Assembly (NCBI GenBank): GCA_030653695.1 | Contig: JAURYY010000292.1 | Coordinates: 1-35,130, forward strand | Direction of reading: 5' to 3' | Length of the DNA: 35,130 nt | Origin: Paludibacter sp. | Lineage (GTDB): Bacteria; Bacteroidota; Bacteroidia; Bacteroidales; Paludibacteraceae | Part shown: positions 1-9,799 of the stretch, one piece after another | Numbering within the stretch: position 1 is the stretch's first letter | Layout: each line of letters begins with the position of its first letter | The notes under the pieces: model-generated | What the model was told of the DNA's origin: nothing | The model's input: only the letters and a program-made list of their open reading frames with translations | The model's database searches: none | Position numbers and translations under genes: made by a program

Positions 1-120
1 AACGGACTAGAATTGTACAAAGGAATAAAATGGTTTATAGAGTATTACAATACGAAAAAGTCTCATCAGGGCATTGAAAGACAAACTCCCCGGAGTAGAT
101 ATTTAAAACCCTGTGCTTGA
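1..120 (+). CDS. IS3-type transposase, C-terminal fragment (truncated by window edge)
   Basis: An open frame enters from the left edge and stops at TGA 118-120, giving 39 residues. It contains WFIEYYNTKKSHQGIE followed by TPRSRYL, which resembles the very end of the DDE integrase core of IS3-family transposases (the 'YN..R.HQ....TP...Y' tail). Such proteins cut and join the insertion sequence ends. The rest of the protein lies outside the window, so it cannot be said whether the element is intact. The stop codon falls within the left arm of a long inverted repeat at 116-283. I could not identify the terminal inverted repeat of the element or a target duplication. Family assignment rests on this short tail only. 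Confidence 0.75.
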   Translation, partial: NGLELYKGIKWFIEYYNTKKSHQGIERQTPRSRYLKPCA

Positions 121-283
121 CTTTTTCAATTTGTAAACAAAGATATATTTCGTAAATGAACACGAAAGCTCAAGCCCTTCGGGTTTTTTGAAAAATCTCC
201 ACCCTACGGGTAGTATTTTTCAAAAAAAGCTTGCGTATTCATTTACTTCATATAAAAAACGTTTACAAATTCAAAAAATCAAG
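116..283. repeat. Long imperfect inverted repeat just after the transposase stop
   Basis: The left arm 116-170 and the right arm 228-283 are imperfect reverse complements over about 55 bp (shared blocks include AATTTGTAAAC, GTAAATGAA and AAGCT). Inside, 184-196 (TTTTTTGAAAAAT) pairs perfectly with 215-227. The whole stretch could fold into one long cruciform or RNA hairpin. It may be the 3' end of the insertion sequence, a strong transcription stop protecting the element, or a separate palindromic element. Confidence 0.7.
172..189 (+). terminator. Probable intrinsic terminator after the transposase
   Basis: AAGCCC-TTC-GGGTTTTTT forms a short GC stem with a three-base loop running into six T residues, about 50 bases after the transposase stop codon. 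It lies inside the larger inverted repeat, so the two structures would compete. Confidence 0.5.
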
Positions 284-761
284 AATAATAAACAGTTAAA
301 TTAGTTGTAACAACTTAGCTTAACTTCTGGTTTTATTGGTCTTACAAATGGGTAGTACAATAGTATGAGAGATTTAAAAATATGAATACTGCAAAAATCA
401 GAGAGAAATAATTTTTTTTCATAAAATCTAATTTGAAAGTTAATATTTAGAAAATTTTTATCACAAAAATACATTTTATATATTGTGTTTTTTCCAAATT
501 ATCTTGTTGATTTTGTGGAAAAAATGACAGTTTTGGTGGTAAAATTGACAAAACTTTTTTTCATACTCTACATCCTCCCTTTTTTGTTTAATAAAATGAG
601 TTTTAGCGGATTTTTCCGAAATTGAAACCCTGAGTTTTTAATTGCAACTAAATTCATTTAATTGATAAAACAGGCAATCCGATAGCATTCCGCGAATCTA
701 TTATTTGTGTTGTCAATGTTTTTCCAAAATTGGTGGACGAAAGAAATTTATTCTATTGTCC

Positions 762-790
762 AAAGAAAGAAAGAAAGTAAGTAAGTAAGT
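762..790. repeat. Tetranucleotide tract (AAAG)n-(TAAG)n
   Basis: Four AAAG units run directly into AAGT/TAAG units, about 29 bp of pure tetranucleotide repeat. Such tracts are prone to slippage. It is over 370 bp upstream of the ligA start and not in a reading frame, so no phase-variable gene is implied. Confidence 0.7.
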
Positions 791-847
791 GCACAAATAT
801 AATGTCCTATTTTATTTTTCATAGACGATGGTAATTTAACATCTCCG

Positions 848-1014
848 ATAGTGTTCAACTGAGACTTCGGCGTGAGACTTCGGCGTGAGACTTCGGCGTG
901 AGCTCAGTCGAACGCACAGTCGAACGCACACGCCGAAGTCAGACGGACTTGGGGCGGAAAACACTTCAATTTACCCGCCCCTAAATTCCCGTTCGACTGA
1001 GCTCCGCCGAAGCC
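848..1014. repeat. Cluster of GTTCGACTGAG / ACGCCGAAGTC repeats with nested hairpin
   Basis: Three exact tandem copies of GAGACTTCGGCGT occupy 861-873, 874-886 and 887-899. They are followed by GAGCTCAGTCGAACGCA and a further AGTCGAACGCA. The segment at about 890-913 is nearly the reverse complement of 990-1012 (CGTTCGACTGAGCTC then CGCCGAAG). Inside, 951-957 (GGGGCGG) pairs with 975-981 (CCGCCCC). The same motif family recurs at 25123-25171. Confidence 0.8.
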
Positions 1015-1068
1015 TTAAGGGGTCTTGAAGTTACAACTGTATAGTATATTTATATCCAAAAAAAATAA

Positions 1069-3210
<2,142 letters not shown>

Positions 3211-3398
3211 GAAAGAAAGCAAGGGGGCATGCCCCCTTGTCCTAGCAAGAAACAAAGAACACAACTTGTCCCAGCTTGTCCCGATTTATCGGGAAGTTAT
3301 AGTGAAAACGAGAAACACATCCTGTCCCAGCTTGTCCCGATTTATCGGGAAGTTATCGGGAAAACCCGAAACAAGAAACGATTTAACTAATATATAAG
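3211..3398. repeat. Two palindromic repeats of the CAGCTTGTCCCGATTTATCGGGAA type
   Basis: Two copies of a unit built on TCCCGATTTATCGGGA lie at 3279-3294 and 3335-3350, each preceded by CCAGCTTG and followed by AGTTAT, with AGAAACA-type spacers. The 36 bases at 3265-3300 are identical to the minus strand of 7249-7284 inside putA. A frame is open through here but reads the same repeat peptide twice in two frames, so I treat it as non-coding. Confidence 0.8.
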
Positions 3399-3965
3399 AT
3401 GTTTGAAAAACTCAACAGGTATTTTTTTCAAAAACGAGTAAAATCATATATCAACGACAAACCGCGTGAACGCAGGTTTGTGAATTACCACAAGGCAAAT
3501 ACAGTTTTATTGCTTTTTGAGAGTGATTATTCAGAAAAAAATCCGCAAATTCGAAGAATCATTCGTAGTTTAGTGAATGATGGTAAAAAAGTAAGCGCAT
3601 GGGGTTATTTGCAAAAAAAAGAAATTTCGACTGCCATTTTACCCGATTTTAGAATTTTACATCAAAAAGATACAGATTGGCTGATGAAACCTCATGTTTC
3701 ATTCATGAACGAACTTGATGAGCTTACATTCGATTTGTTAATTGATTTGTCGATCAATGAAGTAATACCTTTGCAGTATGTTGCTTTGCAGGCTAATGCA
3801 TTTTGCAAAGCGGGGATAAAGAAAAGTGAACCTAATATATGTGATTTTGTAATCGATATTGCCAATATTAACAGCGACGAAGAGGAAGAACCGGTTGATA
3901 TAAATGCTAAGTATATATTCGATCAAATAATTTTTTATCTTAAAAGCATACAAACAAGCGATTAA
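3399..3965 (+). CDS. DUF6913-type conserved protein, function unknown
   Basis: A 188-residue protein that looks like the DUF6913 family, small proteins found in Bacteroidota and often beside dapA or ligA. It starts with a basic segment (MFEKLNRYFFQKRVKSYI). A Rossmann-like alternation follows, with NTVLLLFESDY near residue 35 and FDLLIDLSINEVIPLQYVA near 110, and it ends in an acidic patch (SDEEEEPVD). No signal peptide or membrane span is seen, so it should be cytosolic. No catalytic motif is evident and no function is proposed. It lies 38 bases before the dapA ATG, but dapA has a separate -7 box right after this stop codon, so the two may be transcribed independently. Family name is from memory of sequence style and gene context. 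Confidence 0.75.
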   Translation: MFEKLNRYFFQKRVKSYINDKPRERRFVNYHKANTVLLLFESDYSEKNPQIRRIIRSLVNDGKKVSAWGYLQKKEISTAILPDFRILHQKDTDWLMKPHVSFMNELDELTFDLLIDLSINEVIPLQYVALQANAFCKAGIKKSEPNICDFVIDIANINSDEEEEPVDINAKYIFDQIIFYLKSIQTSD

Positions 3966-3970
3966 AATCT

Positions 3971-3978
3971 TATTTTTG
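3971..3978 (+). promoter_or_regulatory. -7 box for dapA
   Basis: TATTTTTG matches the Bacteroidota TAnnTTTG -7 element. It lies 5 bases after the preceding stop codon and 25 bases before the preferred dapA ATG at 4004. This spacing argues against a start at the upstream TTG (3995). A clear -33 element is not seen. Confidence 0.6.
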
Positions 3979-4003
3979 CACAAAATTAGAATTTTTGCGA
4001 CAG

Positions 4004-4888
4004 ATGATTAATAATAAACTGACAGGTATGGGTGTAGCGTTGATTACACCCTTTAAAACAGATGAATCGATAGACTTTGATGCCTTAGCGCGGATAGTTG
4101 AGTATCAGATTAAAAGCGGTACTGATTATTTAGTTGTTTGCGGTACTACTGCCGAAACACCTACACTTACCGAACAAGAAAAAGATGATGTTACCCGGTT
4201 TGTTGTCAATTGTGTTGCAGGTCGGTTGCCGGTAGTTCTGGGAGTTGGCGGTAATCATACGAAAGCGGTTGTTGAAAAACTTCAAACAGCCGATTTTACA
4301 GGAATTGACGCTATCTTATCAGTTACGCCCTATTACAACAAGCCATCGCAAGAAGGTTTATATCAGCATTATGCAGCCATTGCCAAAACTTCGCCACTGC
4401 CTGTAATTCTTTATAATGTTCCGGGAAGATCTGGTGTAAATATGCTTGCTTCCACTACTTTACGTTTAGCATCCGAGTTCCAAAATATTTGTGCCATTAA
4501 AGAGGCATCGGGTATTTTTTCGCAAATCGATGATATTATCAAAAATAAACCGGCCGATTTTATGGTTATCTCCGGCGACGATGGAATAACTTTTCCGTTG
4601 ATTACACTCGGAGCTATAGGAGTGATTTCGGTTATCGGCAATGCTTTCCCGCGTGAATTTAGTCGCATGGTACGATTGGCGCTCGAAGGCGATTACGACA
4701 GTGCCCGCAAAATTCATCACCGGTTTACCGAACTGATTGAATTGCTTTTTGTAGAAGGAAACCCGGCTGGTGTAAAAAGTATGTTGGCAGTAATGGGTTT
4801 CATTGAAAATACTTTGCGGTTGCCATTGGTTCCGAATACAATAAAAACGTATGAAAAAATACGGTTGGTACTCAATCAGTTGAATTGA
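4004..4888 (+). CDS. dapA: 4-hydroxy-tetrahydrodipicolinate synthase DapA
   Basis: It condenses pyruvate with aspartate semialdehyde in the first committed step of lysine and meso-diaminopimelate synthesis, so it feeds peptidoglycan. The frame allows a TTG start at 3995, but ATG 4004 (MINNKLTGMGVALITPF) fits the family and gives 294 residues. Seen in the sequence: the CGTTAETPTL motif (Thr48-Thr49), SVTPYYNKP, YNVPGRSG with the catalytic tyrosine, the Schiff-base lysine Lys166 in CAIKEAS, and ISGDDG. It is a complete (beta/alpha)8 aldolase of normal length. It converges on putA across a palindromic repeat and a bidirectional terminator. Confidence 0.97.
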   Translation: MINNKLTGMGVALITPFKTDESIDFDALARIVEYQIKSGTDYLVVCGTTAETPTLTEQEKDDVTRFVVNCVAGRLPVVLGVGGNHTKAVVEKLQTADFTGIDAILSVTPYYNKPSQEGLYQHYAAIAKTSPLPVILYNVPGRSGVNMLASTTLRLASEFQNICAIKEASGIFSQIDDIIKNKPADFMVISGDDGITFPLITLGAIGVISVIGNAFPREFSRMVRLALEGDYDSARKIHHRFTELIELLFVEGNPAGVKSMLAVMGFIENTLRLPLVPNTIKTYEKIRLVLNQLN

Positions 4889-4991
4889 TTTTGTATAAAT
4901 ATTTTTTAAATAATATAATTTCGAATAACTATTTTCACAATAAAGATACGTATTAGATTGATAATCAAATTTATATTGTCTTTGTTCTTTT

Positions 4992-5046
4992 CCCGTCCCG
5001 ATTCCCGATAGCTATCGGGACGGGAATCGGGACGGGAATCGGGATT
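4992..5046. repeat. Palindromic repeat, TCCCGATAGCTATCGGGA family
   Basis: The core palindrome is at 5003-5020. It has a CCCGTCCCGATT left arm and repeated GGGACGGGAATC right arms. The flanks TTTGTTCTTTT on the left and GGGATTATTCTTTA on the right recur around the copy at 28084-28137, so the mobile or amplified unit is longer than the core. Confidence 0.85.
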
Positions 5047-5062
5047 ATTCTTTAATCTATAC

Positions 5063-5099
5063 AAAAACGGATTTCAAACCATCGTTGAAATCCGTTTTT
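5063..5099. terminator. Bidirectional terminator between dapA and putA
   Basis: A perfect 15-bp stem (5063-5077 with 5085-5099) has a 7-base loop. A runs flank one side and T runs the other: AAAAACGGATTTCAA pairs with TTGAAATCCGTTTTT. It serves both convergent genes. Confidence 0.9.
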
Positions 5100-5120
5100 G
5101 TTTTCTGAAAAAATAACAAT

Positions 5121-8100
5121 TTATTCCGGCTTTTCGGTTATACTTCCATACCGGTGATATTCAAAAGCAATACTTTGTTCTTTCAAATAATGAAGTAATT
5201 CAAGTCTTCCCTCCATGAGCGGTTTTTGGGTAGCAATATATTTACCGAGTTTTGCCGCTTTTTTATAAATTTCAATCGAAAGTTCGGATGTGCAGGTACG
5301 AATCCGTTCATATTTTTCCATACTTTCAATAAACTCATACTCGGTCTGTAAAATAATTTCAGCGTTAATAGTCATTTTTAATGCATCATAATGCTTATGA
5401 TCACTCGAAATGCTGATAATCAGAGGTGTGCAGGCAATGTTAGCTGCTGCCAGTACCATTAATATATCAGTCAGTTCGTCAGTCGATTGAATACGGAACA
5501 AGATGTTTTTCAGCGGAAGATAACGGAAGGTATTTTGTTCGCCCATCAAATTATTAATATCTTTTTCAACCGAAAAAACTTCCTTGTAATTTTTGAAATA
5601 ACTTTCAATAGCATATTCATATTTTTTTCGGTCATCGTTTCGCAATGTTTCTGCCATAGATTTGAACTCGCCTAATTTACCGGATACTTCTAATTCTTTA
5701 AAATAGCTGGTATTATTGATGTTCACAAAACAGGATACATAATTTGGACCACCGGCTTTTATACCGCCACCAAATGCTGAACGCTTCATTCCTCCAAATG
5801 GCTGTCGATTGACAATGGCACCTGTAATGCCGCGGTTAATATATAGATTTCCTGCTTCAATACTGTTTTTCCACAATTTTTGTTCGCATTCGTCTAAACT
5901 TTGCAAACCCGCTGTCAGCCCAAATTCGGAGTTGTTGGCGAGTTGTATTCCATGTTCAAGATTGTCCATACAAACTACCGACAACATGGGTGCAAACAAT
6001 TCGGTATTAAACGAAAAACTACCGGGTTTAACGCCCCATTTTACACAAGGTTTCAGCATAAAATGTTTTTTATCAACAAATTCGGGTTTTACCAACCACC
6101 ATTCGCCTTCTTCAAGATGATTGATGGCGTGTAGTAAATCTTTATTTTCGGCAGTAATCATTGGACCCACATAATTTCCTCCATTCCAAACGCTTCCGGT
6201 GTGTAGACTGGTTACGGCATCAATCATTTTGGTTTTAAAATCATTATCGTTGAAAATCTTTTTGTCTAATATCAGCAACGAACAAGCCGAGCATTTCTGA
6301 CCTGCATTGCTGAAAGCGGAAGTAATAATATTTTGTATGGCGTGATCGCGGTCGGCACTTGAAGTTACGATGATGGCATTTTTACCGCCTGTTTCGGCCG
6401 AAAGCGGACAAGTCGGGTTATTTTCGAGCAACCGGAAAGCGGTGTCGGTTCCACCGGTCAGAATAATATGCTGTATGGAGGGATGAGCAGTGAGATAATT
6501 CAGCGGTTCGCGACCATCTGTACAAACTACCTGCAATGCATCTTTTGGAACTCCAGCTTCCCAAAAGCATTTGGCAAATTCCCATGCTATCGGAAATGCA
6601 ACAGTGGCAGGTTTCAGAATAACCGTATTTCCGCCGGCTAAAGCAGCTGCAACGCCGCCAACAGGAATTGCAGTCGGGAAATTCCAGGGGGGAATTACAA
6701 GTATTATCCCTTTGGGAGTAATCGAAATTGATTTTAATACTTCAAATTTTTTAAAACTTAACGGATAGTACCTGCAAAAATCAATGGCTTCGGATACTTC
6801 TACATCGCCTTCCATAAATGTTTTTCCGGTGATGGCCGACATGCTTCCAATCAAATGTCCGCGTTTGTTGCACAGATTGTCGGCTGTTTTGTGAAGTATC
6901 AGGTTTCGTTCATCGATGGTGGTTTTACGCCATTTCGAAGTGTCTTTTTCAGCTACATTGACTATTTCTTTCACTTGCTCAAGATTCGAAAGACTTGCTT
7001 CGCAAACGCAGATTTCTTCTTCCTGACAACGGTCGAGATATTTATATTTTTTTTGAGAAATGATTTCTTTATCGCCTATTTGAATCGGAATTTGATAAGG
7101 TTTGTCTGTTGTTGTTTTCATCCAGTTTTTGCGAATCTCGTCAGCCCACAACCGGTTTGGTTTTAAATCGAAATTGGTGTCAGGTTCGTTTTTAAATGTT
7201 TCGCGTTTCGTGTTCAGCGTTTCGTGTTCAGCGTTTCGTGTTTTCCCGATAACTTCCCGATAAATCGGGACAAGCTGGGACAAGCTGTGTTCTGTGTTTC
7301 GGTTTTGTGTGCGTTTTGGTTTTATGTCAACAGAGTCTTTCATTGCGTAAGCCTCCATAAACTGGTTTTTTAGAAAATTCCAGTGTTCGCTGTCGGGTTT
7401 CAGGTTGAATGAATAACTCAGAAAATTATCTGTGCCGGTATTTTCATCGAGCCGCCGAACGAGATACGAAACTGCATTCAGGAAATGTTCGTCTTTTACA
7501 ACGGGCGTGTAAAGAATAATTTGTTTGCCCAAACTACGCATTACTCGTGGAAGGTAATTTGCCATTCCTTCGAGCATTTCATAAGTTACAAATTCTTCCA
7601 CACCATTTTTCTGACATAATAAATACGAATATCCGATACTGAAAAAGTTATGTGTGGCAACACCAACATGTATCACGCTGGCATTTTCGGGTTCTAATGA
7701 ACGTTCGAGTATGTGAAGATGATTGGCATCTACTTTAATTTTTGTGTCCAATATCGGATTTTCCCAACCTTTGATCGATGAAATGATGGATTCCATTTGC
7801 AGATTAGCACCTTTAACCAAGCGCATTTTCAGAGGAGAACCGCCATCGGCGACCCGTTTTTTGGCGAATTCGAGCAGTTCGGTCTGGAAATTCCATGCAT
7901 CGGGAAGGTAAGCCTGAATAACAATACCTGCATAGTAATTTTTAAATTGCGGTAAACTCAACACCGAAATAAAGACTTCTAAAGTAAGTTCGGTATCCTT
8001 GTATTCTTCCATATCAAGGTTTACAAACTTGGCTGTTTTCTCACCTTTTTCGTTTGTGTAAGGATAATCAATTGCCTGCCGGTAAATACGTGTCAGTCGC

Positions 8101-8699
8101 TCGCATAATTCAATTTTGTTTTGCGCATAATTCAAGGCATTTATTTGAGCGTAAATACCTGAAATTTTGATAGAGATATAATTGATTTGCGGATTTTTGA
8201 GTGCTTCGAGATAATGTTCGTAACGGTGATTGGCTTCACCATCGCCCAATACCACTTCGCCTAACAGGTTCACGTTTTGTCCTATTTGTTGGCTTCGTCT
8301 TGCCCCTAAATGTTTGTTCAGAATCGATGCTTTTTCATCGATAATAACATTTGAAGTCTGAGCCCTGAGTTCTTTTTTGAAAATTGGAACAGCAATAAAA
8401 TCGAACCAGTAACCGAAAGTGGTGAACAATTTCATCAAAAAAGCATCGGTTGAACTGAAAAATTCAGGAACACCGTAACGTTCGATCAATATTTTCATCC
8501 TTTGTGCTAATTTTTTATTATCACGTATCTGCGACGATTCGTCCAATAACTTGGACAGTAATATCTTATCGTTTGGATTTTGAATCAAGATAGCATATTT
8601 CTGCTGTTCTTTTTTTTCTTGGGCAGTGATTTCGGTTTCGGTTTTTGCCAGGAATTGTTTTGCCCATTCCACAACTTCGGGAGCTGTTATTTTATTCAT
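5121..8699 (-). CDS. putA: PutA-type proline dehydrogenase / L-glutamate-gamma-semialdehyde dehydrogenase
   Basis: A bifunctional enzyme oxidising proline to glutamate in two steps (FAD-dependent PRODH, then NAD-dependent P5CDH). The preferred ATG at 8699 (MNKITAPEVVEWAKQFL) gives 1192 residues; the frame is open to 8726. PRODH motifs include LRLVKGAN, GVATHN and RRLDENTG, within about residues 60-450. P5CDH covers about 530-1000, with ILVIPPWNFP, ILTGGTDTAF, LSAETGGKNA and catalytic Cys803 in NAGQKCSAC. Beyond about residue 1010 lies a C-terminal segment of some 180 residues resembling the ALDH-like tail of long PutA proteins. The linker at about residues 465-501 is encoded by a palindromic repeat (SQLVPIYREVIGKTRN), absent from the usual family sequence as I know it. 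No DNA-binding N-terminus is seen. A near-match to a -7 box (TTAATTTG) lies 25-32 bases upstream. Confidence 0.95.
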   Translation of the reverse strand: MNKITAPEVVEWAKQFLAKTETEITAQEKKEQQKYAILIQNPNDKILLSKLLDESSQIRDNKKLAQRMKILIERYGVPEFFSSTDAFLMKLFTTFGYWFDFIAVPIFKKELRAQTSNVIIDEKASILNKHLGARRSQQIGQNVNLLGEVVLGDGEANHRYEHYLEALKNPQINYISIKISGIYAQINALNYAQNKIELCERLTRIYRQAIDYPYTNEKGEKTAKFVNLDMEEYKDTELTLEVFISVLSLPQFKNYYAGIVIQAYLPDAWNFQTELLEFAKKRVADGGSPLKMRLVKGANLQMESIISSIKGWENPILDTKIKVDANHLHILERSLEPENASVIHVGVATHNFFSIGYSYLLCQKNGVEEFVTYEMLEGMANYLPRVMRSLGKQIILYTPVVKDEHFLNAVSYLVRRLDENTGTDNFLSYSFNLKPDSEHWNFLKNQFMEAYAMKDSVDIKPKRTQNRNTEHSLSQLVPIYREVIGKTRNAEHETLNTKRETFKNEPDTNFDLKPNRLWADEIRKNWMKTTTDKPYQIPIQIGDKEIISQKKYKYLDRCQEEEICVCEASLSNLEQVKEIVNVAEKDTSKWRKTTIDERNLILHKTADNLCNKRGHLIGSMSAITGKTFMEGDVEVSEAIDFCRYYPLSFKKFEVLKSISITPKGIILVIPPWNFPTAIPVGGVAAALAGGNTVILKPATVAFPIAWEFAKCFWEAGVPKDALQVVCTDGREPLNYLTAHPSIQHIILTGGTDTAFRLLENNPTCPLSAETGGKNAIIVTSSADRDHAIQNIITSAFSNAGQKCSACSLLILDKKIFNDNDFKTKMIDAVTSLHTGSVWNGGNYVGPMITAENKDLLHAINHLEEGEWWLVKPEFVDKKHFMLKPCVKWGVKPGSFSFNTELFAPMLSVVCMDNLEHGIQLANNSEFGLTAGLQSLDECEQKLWKNSIEAGNLYINRGITGAIVNRQPFGGMKRSAFGGGIKAGGPNYVSCFVNINNTSYFKELEVSGKLGEFKSMAETLRNDDRKKYEYAIESYFKNYKEVFSVEKDINNLMGEQNTFRYLPLKNILFRIQSTDELTDILMVLAAANIACTPLIISISSDHKHYDALKMTINAEIILQTEYEFIESMEKYERIRTCTSELSIEIYKKAAKLGKYIATQKPLMEGRLELLHYLKEQSIAFEYHRYGSITEKPE
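7198..7305 (-). repeat. Palindromic repeat inside putA, translated in frame
   Basis: Read on the minus strand it contains CAGCTTGTCCCGATTTATCGGGAA-type sequence followed by three tandem 14-bp units (plus strand 7203-7244, GCGTTTCGTGTTCA type). The core palindrome is 7255-7270. The 36 bases 7249-7284 are identical, on the opposite strand, to 3265-3300 downstream of ligA. It adds roughly 36 residues with no stop or frameshift, between the PRODH and P5CDH domains. Confidence 0.88.
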
Positions 8700-9181
8700 A
8701 AAGTAATAGTTTAATTTTTTGTGCAAATTAACAAAATAATTTTAAAAAAATGAAATAAAAATGAGTAATTATTCAGAATTTAATTTGCCATTTTAATTAA
8801 ATAGTTGAATATTAAGGTTGATGAAATTTTGCGAAATATCAATTTTTTTTAATTCTAATAATCCTTGATGCAGCGGTGCAAAAGGGATTGGTGGATTTAA
8901 ACCTAAAATGAAAGAATAAAGATCTAAAAAACTTATTGCTTGAAACGATGGGGCAAGCAAGGTGGGAGAGTGAAGGTAATAAAAATGGCAGATAAATGTC
9001 TTACAGAGTATTAGGGTCAAATAATGTATTCGTTGACTATCAATGACAAATTTGATAAAATATCTTCGTGTAAATTATTGTAGTTAGTTGAGGGTATTTA
9101 CGCTCATATTGAAAGCAGTTGTCAATAAACCAAAAATCAACAACATGAAAGCAGTTGTAAGTATAAAAATGAAATGATTTT
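8700..9181. other. Gene-free stretch upstream of putA
   Basis: About 480 AT-rich bases between putA and the GNAT gene. A 75-codon minus-strand frame (8793-9020) has no recognisable motif and no start context, and I do not call it. No hairpin or palindromic repeat of the kinds seen elsewhere was noticed. It may hold the putA promoter. Confidence 0.5.
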
Positions 9182-9733
9182 TCACCATTTTAGTTTCGTG
9201 AAAAGGCGGGTTAAATACGAAAACTTCTGAAAAATAATTATATTTTCGAATCCATCAGGGGTGTTAATCCATTGTTTGAGTACGCCATTGGTTTCGTAAC
9301 CTTCTTTTTCGAACATAAGGCGACTGGCAGTGTTGTTTTGGGCAATGTGACAGTAAATTTGATTTATTTTAAGGAAGTTGAAGACATATTTTTCGGTGAT
9401 GTGTAACGCTTGCGTTGCGTAACCTTTGCCTTGTTTGGTTGAGTCAACAAACAAACCCAACGCAATTCTACTGTTGTGAATATCGAAATCGAACAGGTCA
9501 ACAGTTCCCACAGTTTTGCCTGTCAATTTATCTTCTATCATCAGTCGGAGTTGTTTGCTTTCGTAAATGGTGCTGTCGGTTTGCTGTATGTATTGCTTCA
9601 GCGCGTATTTTGAATAAGGCTGACGGGTATTGCCAACCATCCAAAGCGCAGCATTGTTTTCCCAACTGTAAAGATGCTCCAAATCTTGTGGTTCGACAGC
9701 GCGCAGACGGATATTTTCGTTTTCGAGAAACAT
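9182..9733 (-). CDS. GNAT family N-acetyltransferase (RimJ/RimL type)
   Basis: A 183-residue cytosolic enzyme expected to transfer acetyl from acetyl-CoA to an amine, either a protein N-terminus or a small molecule. The RimJ/RimL-like opening LENENIRLRAVEPQDLEHLYSW is followed by beta strands (GTVDLFDFD) and the acetyl-CoA pyrophosphate loop QGKGYA at residues 101-106. The late motif NNTASRLMFEKEGYE is also typical. The substrate cannot be told from sequence; a spermidine acetyltransferase-like or protein-acetylating role are both possible. It is the last gene of a probable four-gene minus-strand run (recR, membrane protein, HAD hydrolase, this gene), separated from the HAD gene by 66 bases that include a short TGGTTAG repeat. 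Confidence 0.9.
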   Translation of the reverse strand: MFLENENIRLRAVEPQDLEHLYSWENNAALWMVGNTRQPYSKYALKQYIQQTDSTIYESKQLRLMIEDKLTGKTVGTVDLFDFDIHNSRIALGLFVDSTKQGKGYATQALHITEKYVFNFLKINQIYCHIAQNNTASRLMFEKEGYETNGVLKQWINTPDGFENIIIFQKFSYLTRLFTKLKW

Positions 9734-9740
9734 TTTTTTA

Positions 9741-9765
9741 ATGGTTAGTGGTTAGTGGTTAATGG
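9741..9765. repeat. Short ATGGTTAGTGG tandem repeat
   Basis: Three units of (A)TGGTTAG/TGGTTAA lie between the GNAT and HAD genes. On the minus strand they read ATTAACCACTAACC, resembling the ACCATTAACC units at 12981-13126. Confidence 0.6.
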
Positions 9766-9799
9766 ATTGACAAACTCTTCAAATCTTTCAAACTTTATT

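Noticed and set aside
861-899. Possible CRISPR-like array (three 13-bp repeats)
   Set aside because: Units are directly tandem with no spacers, and no cas genes are present.
8793-9020. 75-codon minus-strand frame upstream of putA
   Set aside because: Hydrophobic, low-complexity, no motif and no promoter or start signal; likely chance in AT-rich DNA.
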